Source: Aldrovandia affinis
Taxonomy: Eukaryota > Chordata > Actinopteri > Notacanthiformes > Halosauridae
Length of the DNA: 64,000 nucleotides
Assembly: GCA_029706075.1 (NCBI GenBank)
Contig: JAINUG010000026.1
Location: 3,517,001 to 3,581,000 of the forward strand
Reading direction: 5' to 3'
The position numbers and the translations under genes are program-made. Below the pieces are notes generated by a model. It was not told where the DNA came from. It worked only from the letters and a program-made list of their open reading frames with translations, and did no database searches. This document shows, piece by piece, positions 1 through 63,186 of this stretch. Position 1 is the stretch's first letter, and every line of letters begins with the position of its first letter.

Positions 1-770
1 CCCTGAGTTTTCGGCAATACACAGTCCCCAGGAGGGTAGACGTGGAGGGGGAGTGGCTACTCTGTCACACTCCAAACTTGTAACTCGTAAACTTGATAAC
101 ACTGGTTATACATCGTTTGAACACATGTTTATTCTAGATGCCTCGCTACCTATTACTCTGGCATTAATCTATCATCCTCCAAAATATCATCCATTATTTT
201 AAAATGAAATCTCTATCTATCCTTGTGTCATGTCACTCTAGACTTCTGGTTCTAGATTTTAACATCCATGTGGATAATTCTGCTGATGGTCTATCAAAGG
301 CATTTTCTTCTCTCCTGGAAACCTTAAATCTGACAATATATTTCATCACCAACACACATTAGGGGTCACACTCTAGATCTAGTTATGGCGCTAGGTGTAT
401 CCTCTAGTGATTTTATTCTAATTCCGGTTATCTTCACTGATCATTTTTTGATCTCTTTTAAAATGTATCTGCCCCTTCCTGCTGCTATGGCTCAAACAAT
501 GGTGTTCTGACCAAGACGTCTTTTGGATCCTGCTAAACTATCTGATATGGTTACTGACTCTGCACTGAATGGTGTCTTGTTAATATTGGTTGATGAGGTA
601 GTTGATCTGTACAACTCTACTCTTTCCAATATAGTAGACAGTTGCACCACTTCATACCCGAACCATTCTATCCAAGCGTCGCTCTCCCTGGTATACTAAT
701 GAACTGAAAGGGCTTAAAACGAAGGGATGCCATTTGGAGCAGAAGTGAAAAAGATCAGGGCTCTGTATTC
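1..770 (+). mobile_element. L2-like LINE fragment, endonuclease region
   Basis: Broken reading frames give LDFNIHVDNSADG, then SSLLETLNLT and HSRSSYGA-like text, resembling the GDFNIHID and QHVxxPTHxxGHTLDLV block of fish L2/CR1-group endonucleases. Several stops and shifts are present. The element continues after an inserted repeat, at about 1400-1625. Confidence 0.6.
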
Positions 771-1400
771 AAATCAAATCAAAATGTATTTGTATAGCGC
801 TTTTCACAATAGAATTGTCACAAAACGCTTAACAGAGGGGGAACCCAGGCCTAGACCCCCCCAAAAGCAAGCCTAAAGGCAACAGTGGCAAGGAAAAACT
901 CCCTTGGTAGGGAGAAACCTTGGGAGGAACCAGACTAAAAGGGGGGGAGCCCATCTTCTTCTGGCCGGCACAGGGTATGTCAGTCCAAGGTGGCTCAGGG
1001 CTGAAAGACTTTGCCCCTCCTGAGTTAGGTAGTCAGCAGGAGGGGGGGGCTAAACCACACAGAGAGGGTCCAGATCCAGGAACTGGGGTTGGCGTGGGGG
1101 TGAGGGTTGATGGGGGCAGCTCACACTTCTCGCAGGATCTAGGGCTCGGGGGCAGGTGCCCCGAGTCAGAGGCCGAGGCAGAGAAGAGAACATGCAGTCA
1201 GAAAAAGCAGTGCTATAGCCAGTAGCATTATGTAAGAGCAGGGGAGCACAAGCATAGGAAATATACAGATAGCCCCAACAGGTGTAAGCTATGGCAGCAT
1301 ATCTATTAGGAGAGGGACAGAGAAAACACGCAGCCATGACAGAGTTCCAAACCATCCACACCTGATCAAGGATAACCAGCATAACAGTGGTGGTAACTGT
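770..1400 (+). repeat. teleost dispersed repeat inserted in the LINE
   Basis: Carries TTTGTATAGCGCTTTTCACA near 790 and GGCAAGGAAAAACTCCCTT with CTTGGGAGGAACCAGACT near 888-935, a wording I recognise from many fish genomes; I cannot name the family with certainty. A related piece in the opposite orientation lies at 47280-47400. The right boundary is approximate. The 101- and 110-codon open frames here are chance. Confidence 0.5.
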
Positions 1401-1625
1401 AACTGATTTGGAGATATGGAAATCTCATGTACAGCTATATCAGAAAGCACTGACTAATGCTAAAACATCTTATTTCTCAGCCCCCATTGGGTAAAAATCG
1501 TCCAACTGCTTTGTTAAATACAATTAACAAACTTCTGAAACCAAAACCGATACGGCCTAAGCAGGATGAGAAAAATGAGAAGTGCAAACAATTTCTTGAA
1601 TTTTTTAATGATAAAATTGAGGTGA
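1400..1625 (+). mobile_element. continuation of the L2-like LINE (linker before reverse transcriptase)
   Basis: Reads LYQKALTNAKTSYFSAPIGK and NDKIEVI, matching the segment between endonuclease and reverse transcriptase in L2-type elements. Same strand and order as 1-770, so the repeat between them is an insertion. Confidence 0.6.
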
Positions 1626-1790
1626 TCATTTACATTTATATTTTAAGCATTTAGCAGACGCTTTTATCCAGAGCGACTTACAAGATGTGCATTAATACAT
1701 GGTAGGAACAATCATAGTTTGCGCATGAGGTCAGTGCAGTAATACAGCGATAGACATCATTGCCGGGTGGCCGGGGGGAGCGGTTTGGGG
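1626..1790 (-). mobile_element. L2-type LINE/SINE 3' tail, reversed
   Basis: Contains TTTAGCAGACGCTTTTATCC followed by AGAGCGACTTACA, the reverse complement of the 3' tail widespread in fish L2-type elements, with its ATGTAA-like end at 1626-1640. The same tail occurs in forward orientation near 30930. Confidence 0.55.
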
Positions 1791-3438
1791 TGATGGCGTA
1801 CATTACCATCGTCGGCACAGTTGACGCTCCATCACCACGGCTACCAAGGTGGTGGAGGGCTTCTGTGCGGCTACAGGTGCCCTGGTTAACTGGGACAAGA
1901 GTGAGCTGTTCCTGTCACCGTCATGGAGTGAGTCACTAACCGTTTCTTTCCTGTTTGCACAGAAAGCATTAAGCTCCTTGGGGTCACATTCCAGGTCGAT
2001 GGGAGAGGGAACCGGAGCTGGGAGGAAGCCCTCCACCATGTCCAGAAGAAAATCAGGAGCTGGAGCGCACGGCCCTTTACAATGACGAGTAAGATCCTGG
2101 TCCTGAAGGCAATAGTCCTCCCCAGCCTACTCTACATTGGCCAAGTTTTTTCCCCTAGACAGGGCCACTAGCAAACCTATTGCTAGAATGGTCTTACGCT
2201 TTGTTGGGGAGCAACATGGAGAGGCTGGGGAGGATAACCCTGAGGAAGAGAAAGGGGGCAGGGGGGTCCCAGATATTACTAACATCATTTTGACACAGGG
2301 TCAAGCCGCACTGGTCCAGAACACCCAGAGGGGGGAGTCGACCTCTGGTAGGCTTGCCAGGTACTATACCACTCCCTTCCTCAGGTCTATGGGCCTGTGT
2401 GGGCTGGACCTGACTGTGCCATATAGTTGGGACCCCCCATACGTCTGTAGAGCCCTGAGAGATTTTTGCCTTCAGGACGGGATTGGTCAGGTTGCCCTCA
2501 CGGACATATACAAATATAATGTCCTTTTTGAGATCGGGAGAGACTATGACACTCCTGAGGGGCAACCCGACCCTGATCTCGCGAATTATTTGGAAGAATG
2601 CAAACCATAAATCACCTAGTAATAAACAATATTACTTGTTGCTCATGGTTGCCTCCTTACTAGGCCATTTATGTTTAGATGGCACTTAGCCCTGACAGAG
2701 AACTGCTCCCACGGATGCACTGACTCAGAACACGAACACCATCTGTTCTGGGAGTGCTCCGTAGCCAGATGGGTCTGGGGCCTTGTTTCCTCTGTCTCCC
2801 CTAACAGGCCCTTGCTGAGGTCCTCTCTGATGGCTGCGGCAGTCCTATCCCTCCCCCCTGAGGGATGCAGGACCCCGGAGCTGCATCGCCAGTGGAGGAT
2901 CATCAACACCATGAAGCAGGTCCTGTGGGAGACGAGGAACATCAGGGCATTCCAAAAACAAACAGTAAACCTGGTCACTCTCTGGAAGAGGATGCAAAAC
3001 CTCCTCCAGGACAGCATTCTGGTTGACTTAAAGGACGAGACAGGGGCGAGAGAGAGATGGGGGTTGAGCCACTAGAAAGGACTGGTTATAGAGCTCACCC
3101 CCCAGAGGTGTACTCTGATTGGCCAAAACCTGAGCACTGAACACTATTTTTCTGTTTAAGTTTTTTTGATTCTGTTCCCGTTTTGGTATGCCTTATTTAC
3201 AACTGTTAATGATTTCTTATGATGTCTTGTCTACCAGCCTAATATGGTTTTATTTTTTTCTTCTCGATACCCTTTTGTACGATTGAATATGACTATATTG
3301 AATGTTTGAATGTATTTTGGTTTATACCCGTCCTTGTGAAAATCCATATTTTGATCCTCTTGTGTATACAAATGTTTTGTCCTTTTTCTTTGAAAACTGT
3401 GGCATTTTAAAATAAATGTTAAAAAAAAAAAAAAAAAA
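1790..3438 (+). mobile_element. Tx1/L1-type LINE, 3' part of ORF2 with poly(A)
   Basis: Starts inside the reverse transcriptase (VVEGFCAATGALVNWDKSE). Then come open frames 2137-2610 and 2671-3075, the latter with a C-terminal Cys/His motif (HEHHLFWECSVARWVWG) typical of Tx1/L1 elements. A 3' UTR with an AATAAA at about 3411 ends in 18 A (3421-3438). At least two frame changes separate the pieces. It is 5' truncated, as usual for LINEs. Confidence 0.7.
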
Positions 3439-3439
3439 G

Positions 3440-3972
3440 AATTGTAAAAATCCAAATAAAGATAATATAATATATGGTTGAAAAAATAGGAATAAATATA
3501 CACAATATATTGAAAATCGTCCATTATATCCATTGCAGAAGGGACCCTGGAAGTGACTAAGTGCTGTGCCATTGCTGTGCATGGGTCTGAATCAGTCTAG
3601 TCTCTCAGTTACTCCTAAGATTGTCATGGTTCCCAATTTATCAATCCAAGTCTGTTCAGCACATACTCTGTCCACTGGGGGTTTGTTTCCAGGCTTGTGA
3701 TGGTCAAGTATGTGATGTGTTTGAAAGTGTGTGGTCAGACAAGTGTGAATATGGAAGTGTTTGTTATTATACAAGTGTTGTTTGAGATGGAGACGGATGT
3801 AGTATATGTTTTGTTTGTCCAATATAATGTTTACGGAAGATGTTACAGGTTATGGCATATACAACAATCCTAGTTTGTAATGTTATGTCATGCCATGCCA
3901 AATGGGAAAACTCAAGTGACTGTGAGGGTTAGTGATGTGTTGTCTCGGTTTGAAATAGTCATCTTGATTACT
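3440..3972. other. intergenic stretch, nothing recognised
   Basis: AT-rich with short open frames that look like chance. It lies left of tlk1 between a LINE and a SINE. Confidence 0.4.
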
Positions 3973-4254
3973 GGGGTGGTGCAGTGGATAGCACTGTCAC
4001 TGCACAGCAAGAAGGTCCCGGGGTCGAATCCTGGCTGGGGCCTTTCTGTGTGGAGTTTGCATGTTCTCCCCGTGTCCGCGTGGGTTTCCTCCCACAGTCC
4101 AAAGACATACATGTTAGGATAATTGGAGTCTAAATTGCCCGTAGGTACAAGTGTGTGAGTGAATGGTGTATGTGCCCTGCGATGATTGTCAACCTCTCCA
4201 GGATGAATTCCTGCCTCTCACCCAATGTATGCTAGGATATGCTCCAGCCCCCCT
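3973..4254 (+). mobile_element. tRNA-derived SINE
   Basis: The head GTGGTGCAGTGGATAGCACT serves as pol III A box and GGGGTCGAATCC as B box; the body has GTGTGGAGTTTGCATGTTCT and CAGTCCAAAGACATACATG, ending GCTCCAGCCCC. The same family appears inverted at 62564-62975. No target duplication is visible here. Confidence 0.75.
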
Positions 4255-4493
4255 CCATTCAGAAATATCTGTATATACTTAAAGTATAGATTACACTATT
4301 TTAAATGTGAAACTTTAACGGACCTTAAGGTTCATTCTTCCGCTAGCGAAGTTATTAGGAAACTAAGCGACTAGTTCCACTGCTTTGTCTCGGGACCACA
4401 TCACACCACCTGGTCCATAAATAATAAACAGAGTTTTCTGAAAAACGATATATAAATAAAATGTATTATAGGCACAGACTACATCAAACTTAC

Positions 4494-4640
4494 CGTTTAC
4501 GACAGAAGACATCTTCCATCTGTATTCTTTATTTAATGTCCTAAGGAGTAAACAAGAAGCTGCTCTGATCTCATGCGCTTGCAGTCTGATCCGTCACAAT
4601 TATATGCTTTATAATTCACTACAGTCTGGATGTTGCCATG
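4494..4640 (-). other. possible first exon of a neighbouring gene
   Basis: On the minus strand two in-line ATGs (4519-4517 and 4512-4510) precede a consensus donor GTAAGT at 4493-4488, giving MEDVFCRKR or MSSVVN starts. It lies about 400 bases past the inferred tlk1 polyadenylation site. I do not recognise the peptide and no continuation was found to the left, so this is only a signal-based suggestion. Confidence 0.2.
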
Positions 4641-5009
4641 TTATGCGGCTCTATGGATAATCTTCCATGTGAAACATTGTGACCATAAATATGATTTTAT
4701 TTGACATTTTCCCAAAACATGGATGAGTCTCCCTCAACCCATTTGGACAACATGGTGATCATTGGTTTACGCCGAATATGGGTGAGCAGAATTCAGGTTT
4801 TCAGATGTTCATCCCATAAGGCGGTTGTTCTCCTGACGTGCTATGGATTCCCAACCGGCAGCTGTTGCAGTTGCAGTAAAGCGTGACATCACTCACCCAG
4901 CTGTGGCCCGTGCTGCAATTTCAATCTTCTTGTACCAAGAAACTGCTTGCCTCAATTTGTGTTGACATAACAGTAATGTTGTAATATCATGTGAGGACAC
5001 CTTATTTCC

Positions 5010-6706
5010 AGAGAGTCATAGCACACAAATTTATTAAGATCAGTTTTTACTGTTTATTACTCTTTTAGCTACATTCTCTACAATTTCAGCAGCACCTTGA
5101 AAGATCATTTTCAGCTTAATGTATAGTGGAGGGGGAGGGATAAAAGCTTGCAACATCAAAAACTTAAGTAAAAAGCTTCTCTTTTGGATATTGCAGTGAA
5201 GCCTGTAATTCTGGCTTGCAGAAATGACAGATTAGCAGGTTGTTGGCATTGTATAAAAAAAAAAAAAAAAAAAGAAGAAAAAAAAAAAAAAAAAACCTTG
5301 CTTCTCCAACATTTCGGGAAATTAGGAAAATAATATAATACACTAAACATTTTTGCCACATTGTGTTTTAAATAAATACTAGTCACAGAGCCATGAAACA
5401 TTGACAGCTCACAACTGACGACAAGCTTTCTATTCACTTATCAAAATCAAATATGGCCCAAAAAAAAAAAAAAAAAAAAACATTATTTTTTTTTTACAAT
5501 GCTGACAATTCATTTGAGCCCATGAACCATGGTTCCAGACCATGAACAGATACTGAACTGGACTAGGTAGTCTTGGTAATTTCATGGTAATGGCTTGACA
5601 GAATGAAAAAAATTTACGGAGGGTATTGAGAATATGGTTAGGTAAAGAACTAAATGGAGGGTATTGGACTGAAGAGGATTCCAGGCACACATTACTGCCT
5701 ACTTCCCCTCAACCATCACATCATCCACCCAGTCATCTCAATGGGGAGGGAAACAATGCAGTACTGCTTCTTACTCAAGAATTGTCTCCTAACAACGGTC
5801 ATACAGCATGCTGAAATTTCTGGGTAATGTTCATTTATTTTTAATAGACTGTACAATTTGTTCTTTCTGTAGATTATACAGCCTTTCCAAAAATAAAAGC
5901 AACATCAACAGCAGTAACAATGAAAATGCTCAAGGAAACAAAATGTATAATGGGGAAAAAGTTCCGCCTCTGGACAGTTTTACTGTTGAAATTTAACTGA
6001 AAGTTGACTCCAACACAGTAAATATACATTTATTTTCTAGTTTTTTTTTTTTAGTCTTCCTGCATAGGATCTATACACCGATGTTTGTCTACGTTTGGTT
6101 AACTTGTGCATTAAATGAAATGATGCTGCCTGGGCATAAGAGGCTAGACGTCACCTGTATGCTGAAAAATTCAAATTTTTCCATAAGAAAAGACAATCTT
6201 AAAAAAGAAAACTTTGGGGACATAACTGCTCAGTTGATAAGGAAACCACTGTAGATCTAGAAATACTATGAATGTCAGGTCCTCATGTAAACTTCTAGCA
6301 GTTAAGTTAGAACCCAGGCAGGCACCAAGTTAATTTAATCTAAACGGCAGGCTGCCATGTCTCCTTTTAGCGTTCCCAATCATACAAGCAGCCAGAGAAC
6401 TGCAATTAGAAGAATTATATTTCAAGCTACTTTGTCGCAGTGCTCTATACTTCAATCTTCAAAATGTTTGAAAAGCCACCTGCAAGTCAATCAGACTTAC
6501 CACCCACCCCCCACCCCAACATCACCATTACCTAACCCAGTACAGCCCAAGCAGAGTCACCCCAGTTCCACTCTGTAATCCCCATGGTAACAGACCGAGG
6601 GCCTAGACCAGTCACACAAGGGCAGGGCACTTTCCTTCACGCTTGCACCTGCATGAGGAGCAGCAGGCAGGTCAGTGGGGCGTTCAGTCAGTCAGTGCAG
6701 GGGCCC
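5010..6706 (-). other. tlk1: probable tlk1 3' UTR
   Basis: No coding potential is seen after the stop. Two AATAAA signals on the minus strand lie near 5027-5056, giving a UTR of about 1.7 kb; others near 5830 and 6027 are alternatives. The stretch holds several A-tracts (5256-5295, 5460-5480) and nothing recognisable as a mobile element. The end point is inferred from signals only. Confidence 0.45.
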
Positions 6707-58718
<52,012 letters not shown>

Positions 58719-59106
58719 CTAGAAACAAAGCAAATTGTATGTTTTTAGTAAGGGTAAGATGATACCAAACTCACAATACATTTCATTTCACGGTACAATA
58801 TGCTTTACAATCAGGGGCGTAATCTCCACCAGGCACACATCACGCATAACCCCACCCCTCACAATGTGAAGTACAGATGAGGGGAGTTGGAATAAGGGAT
58901 TAATTGCTTTGTTTGCTGGTTTAATAGCCTAGGGCTGTTCTTCAAAACCTTACACTGCAAAAAATGCTTTTCACATTAAAAGGTCATTAATGAGAGAAAC
59001 TAATGAGGTCCTTATGACTTCAAATATTTATTTTGGTAGTGAAGATAACAAAATCAACAACTTCATAAAAGTAAGATGCCACTAAATATGCATACAATAT
59101 ACTGCT

Positions 59107-59812
59107 TTATACCACGGCTTGGGTGAATACTTGATTCTCATTGGCTAACAGGCGTGCGTATATAACATGCATTCGCATGGGTAAATCCTTTTCACTTCTA
59201 AAAAAAAATTCCATATTAATTTGCCCAAAGCTGCATGCTGCATAAACAAGAATCAACGTTACTTCAGCACCGGAACTTCTCATTTGTACGATCAGGCTTC
59301 CAAATTCAACCAGATGTGGCAGCACATCTGCAGATCTGTCAAGTTATGGAAATGAGTACACAGAAAATCAATCAGAAAGCCTGTGTTGGAGTTTGTGAAA
59401 GCAACGGGACTTGTTTGCTCAGGACTTGTCATTATTGTTAGCTAGCTAGCTAGCTAGCCAACGTTAGCTCTGTTAAATTGCATCTCTTATTTTTTTTATC
59501 TTATCCTTCATTGCTAACCTTACTTTGAGCTAATCTTGACTCAAGCCAACAGGCTTCTTGCTATAATTCTGTCTGTTCTTGACAGCAAGGATGTGACTGG
59601 AATAAACGTCTGCTTCAACACAGTTTTACAAATATCTCTATCTACATCAAATATTGTGCAAGTAATGAACACTTTCATCTGTTCATGAACCTGGGCAAAT
59701 GAGGAACTATATTTCATGGCAGATTTACACATGCCAAAATATGATCATTTTTATATGATAAGTTTGAATTTTTAATACTTTAGCATTTTTATGGCAAGTA
59801 GTCGTGGTATAA
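59107..59812. mobile_element. MITE with TTATACCACG inverted ends
   Basis: TTATACCACG at the left and CGTGGTATAA at the right bound 706 bp without a transposase. The left interior GGCTTGGGTGAATACTTGAT is a phrase I recognise from fish repeats. An (AGCT)n run at 59441-59459 lies inside. The superfamily is not certain. Confidence 0.6.
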
Positions 59813-59814
59813 GC

Positions 59815-59954
59815 GGAATAAACCACTCCAAGCCGTGCGTTCTCAGGATATATACGCACTTCTGGGGTGGAAATGGCTTAACAACCTCATGCTGCAGCAC
59901 CACCCCAGGCGTGTGTATATATCTGAGAACGCATGGCTTGTCGTGGTTTATTCC
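59815..59954. repeat. 140-bp foldback element
   Basis: GGAATAAACCAC and GTGGTTTATTCC bound two arms of about 45 bases (including GCGTTCTCAG and CTGAGAACGC) around a central segment. It abuts the preceding MITE by two bases. It could fold into one long hairpin. Confidence 0.75.
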
Positions 59955-59959
59955 TTACA

Positions 59960-62550
59960 TAATATAAAATATAATGCTAGCAATATAAAATACAGTAGGA
60001 CATCGGAAAAATGGACACATCGGTAATGTAATACGGAACTTTGAAAGTGACATCAAAATACAACAATTAATAATAACACTATGTGGTGAGGTTTGTTTTA
60101 GAATGCAACTAAAAGAATGTTTGATTCATTAGTTGATATTACATTCTGTTAGCCATGTCAGTTTGAAGCACAATAGCCTACTTATTTATGTTCTGTCAGA
60201 GATTAATTAATATAAATTAGAAAGGACTTTACGGTCATTTCTCACACATTTCTACAATAATGTGATGTGTTGCTGATTTACACCAATCACAGCGTTATGT
60301 ATTGAATAGGCGAACCTAGTTCACCCACACTGGTCTGAATCTGAATAAGATTCCAAAGAGTAGAAAGTTTTATCAGTAGGCTATAATATCTAGCAAACCA
60401 TCTAAAATGGCCAATGTGAGCAATGATATTTGTCTTATATATGTGATATCTCATAAAACATTACAATAAAAGTGCAGAGATTAGCCTATCGTTAACAGTA
60501 CCATCATGATACCATGATACTTACTCTAACTGATCATCATTTTTGCATAAAATACATTTTTCTGCATTAGTGTTAGCTAGCTTATTACTAGCCAGTCAAC
60601 ATAAACAGCAATTCTCACGTAATCATTCAGATCTTTTGGTTATAGATATTCCAAACAAATCATATATCCTTGCCAACGCAGTGTGTGCATACTTGTCCAA
60701 TGGGAAAAATAGAATGGGCACACCGGTGTGAACTATTTGATTTTGTTCTGGCCCGCTTTTATATCAAAATTGATTGCACCACATTCTTTAGTAATAGTGC
60801 TAATGACATGCCCTTTATAATCAATGGAAAGTGTGATTCGTTTGGTTTAATACTCGCCTTTTTGCACTAGTGATAATAAAAGAGCTTGATGTTGGTCACA
60901 CAATTGTGTATGCTACTTCTGGGTTCATACCACATTTGATGGAGCAGTTAGTCCATAACTCTTAAAATCCAAGATGTTCTGATGCAGTTATGACAGCTTC
61001 ATAACTCAATGCATCATGGAAACATCATGTTGAACCATTCAACAATAAGAAGAATCTATGATAATTTTTTTATTTTTTTATTAAATAACAATTTAATCCA
61101 ATTTAATAATTAATTGGATGACAAAATAATCAACGTCCCTTGTGAGCTAATTAGCAACAGTGTGCAAAAATGGGAGATTCACAAAGGAAGGCTGCATGCC
61201 AATTTTGGTTTCAAGTTTGACGCAGTGGGAAAGGTGACAAAAAAAGTACCGTCTGCACTGTAAACAAACATTTCCCTACAACATCAGTTTGTCAAGTATT
61301 ATTTCCTAATAACATTTAAAGGGAAATGCTCCCAGAATTAGAGAATTTCATAAATTTTTCCTTGCCTCAATAGATTTGAACTACGCAAGCAGTGCTTTCC
61401 GCTGCATCACAGTTCTGGCTACTGGAGCAGCTATGAGACCACCGCAAAAAACAAAACATGATTGTCATTGTTTTTTTTTTAGGAAAATCTGGGATGCGAG
61501 CCAAAATATCAATGAAAATGAGCGTGAAAACTGGTTTCATAGTTCCAGGTAAGAGTTCCCCCTAACATTTTACCTTAATTATATAGGCACTGGCTAGCAG
61601 CTTTATATACTAAAATAGCAACTGTCAACTAGGCTACTTTATGTGGAGCAGCATAAACATATTTGTTGCTCAAGTTAGCTAGCCATCAATTAACATTTTG
61701 CTTGTGTATTATTCCTTTTCTAAACAAACACTACTATCTGCCATTTCGGGGCCCGTAGGATAGGGACAAGCCACTCGGGGGTCTGAAACAGTAAAACAAA
61801 AACAAAAATAATAATAATAATAATAAATAAATAAATAAATAAATAATAATCTGGCACTAATAAGGGCACTGCATTCTTTAACTGGTTATGCCAAATTCCT
61901 AGACGGTTCTTAGTAGCTAAGCTGTATACTTTTACCAGGTTCCCCCCCCCCCAGCACCAACACCACAGTTAAATACATTTTTGTTTACCTCGCTACTAGG
62001 CCATGTTAACCATAGACCAGGTTGAATTTCATGCTGGTTAAAATTGCCATTGCATGCTACCTTGACATCAATAGTGTATGTGAGAAACAATTTATTGTTG
62101 TTTATCTGCTGCCGTCTTACAAATAAAGACCCTTTTGTTTAACGATACTGTGTCAGTGTACTGGCAGGAAGATGATTGAATACGATGGCTTTCATAGCCA
62201 TTTGTATCACTGCCATCTACTGATCATTGTAGGCATTGTTATAGTAATTAATAGTGTACATCAAACAAGCATGCCAGAGCATGACAGATTCAGGAGCTTG
62301 TATGCAAGCTTGTATGCATGCATGTGCATGCTTATGTGCATCCATATGCATGTGTGTGTGCTCAGCCAAAACGTGAGTGTCCCACTGTTTTTACAACCTA
62401 TAGTGCTTCAATGCGAGCTGTACACTAAGGTTGTGGATTATGCTACCTAGATGGCTAAATAGGCTAAATATTCTGTGAGGAGAAGCTAGATAACTAATAT
62501 AGAGAACTCGAGGCTCAAAGCTAATAGTATCCCGGGGACAGTGTAAAAAA
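59960..62550. other. intron sequence, no gene found
   Basis: No tlk1 upstream exon was recognised. An (AAT/AATA)n block lies at 61806-61851. CATGTGCATGC-type words repeat near 62310-62350. Confidence 0.35.
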
Positions 62551-62563
62551 TTGGTCTAAATAC

Positions 62564-62975
62564 CCTTCCTTCCTTCCTTCCTTCCTTCATTCCTTCATTC
62601 CTTCATTCCTTCATTCCTTCATTCCTTCATTCATTATCTAACCCACTTATTCCTGGTCAGGGTCGCGGGGGCTGGAGCCTATCCCCAGCATGCATTGGGC
62701 GAGAGGCAGGAATACATCCTGGACAGGTCGCCAATCCATCACAAGGCACATACACCATTCACTCACACACTCATACCTACAGGCAATTTAGACTCTCCAA
62801 TTAGCCTAACGTGCATGTCTTTGGACTGTGAGGGGAAATCGGAGTACCCGGAGGAAACCCACGCAAACACGGGGAGAACATGCAAACTCCACACAGAAAG
62901 GCCCCGGCTGGGATTCAAACCCAGGACCTTCGTGCTGTGCGGCGACAGTGCTATCCACTGCACCACTGTGCCGCC
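62564..62975 (-). mobile_element. tRNA-derived SINE with microsatellite tail and target duplication
   Basis: The minus-strand head at 62975 has GTGGTGCAGTGGATAGCACT (A box) and GGGTTTGAATCCC (B box); the body matches the copy at 3973. Its 3' end runs into a (GAAT/GAAG)n tail (62564-62634). Both flanks read CTAAATAC (62556-62563, 62976-62983), a clean retroposition target duplication. Confidence 0.9.
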
Positions 62976-63186
62976 CTAAATACATTTTGGGACAATAAAA
63001 TAAAAATAAAAGTAATTACAAATAAACATCCTTAAATTATATTGAAGCTGAATGTAAAATCAAAGCTGTGTGCACATACTGATCCTCACAGTGGTACATT
63101 CATGTGAAATAGTTGCTGCTAACTAGTGTATGTGCTGAATAGTAACACACCCAACCAATCAGAAACAAACAAACAAAAAGCATATA

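Noticed and set aside
920-1382. Overlapping 101- and 110-codon open frames
   Set aside because: They lie on opposite strands of a GC-rich dispersed repeat and match no family.
5156-5690. Phe-rich open frames near the tlk1 3' end
   Set aside because: They come from poly(A)/poly(T) tracts in the probable 3' UTR.
61801-61855. AAT/AATA block considered as a CRISPR-like or regulatory array
   Set aside because: A simple microsatellite with no spacers; CRISPR arrays are not expected in a fish genome.
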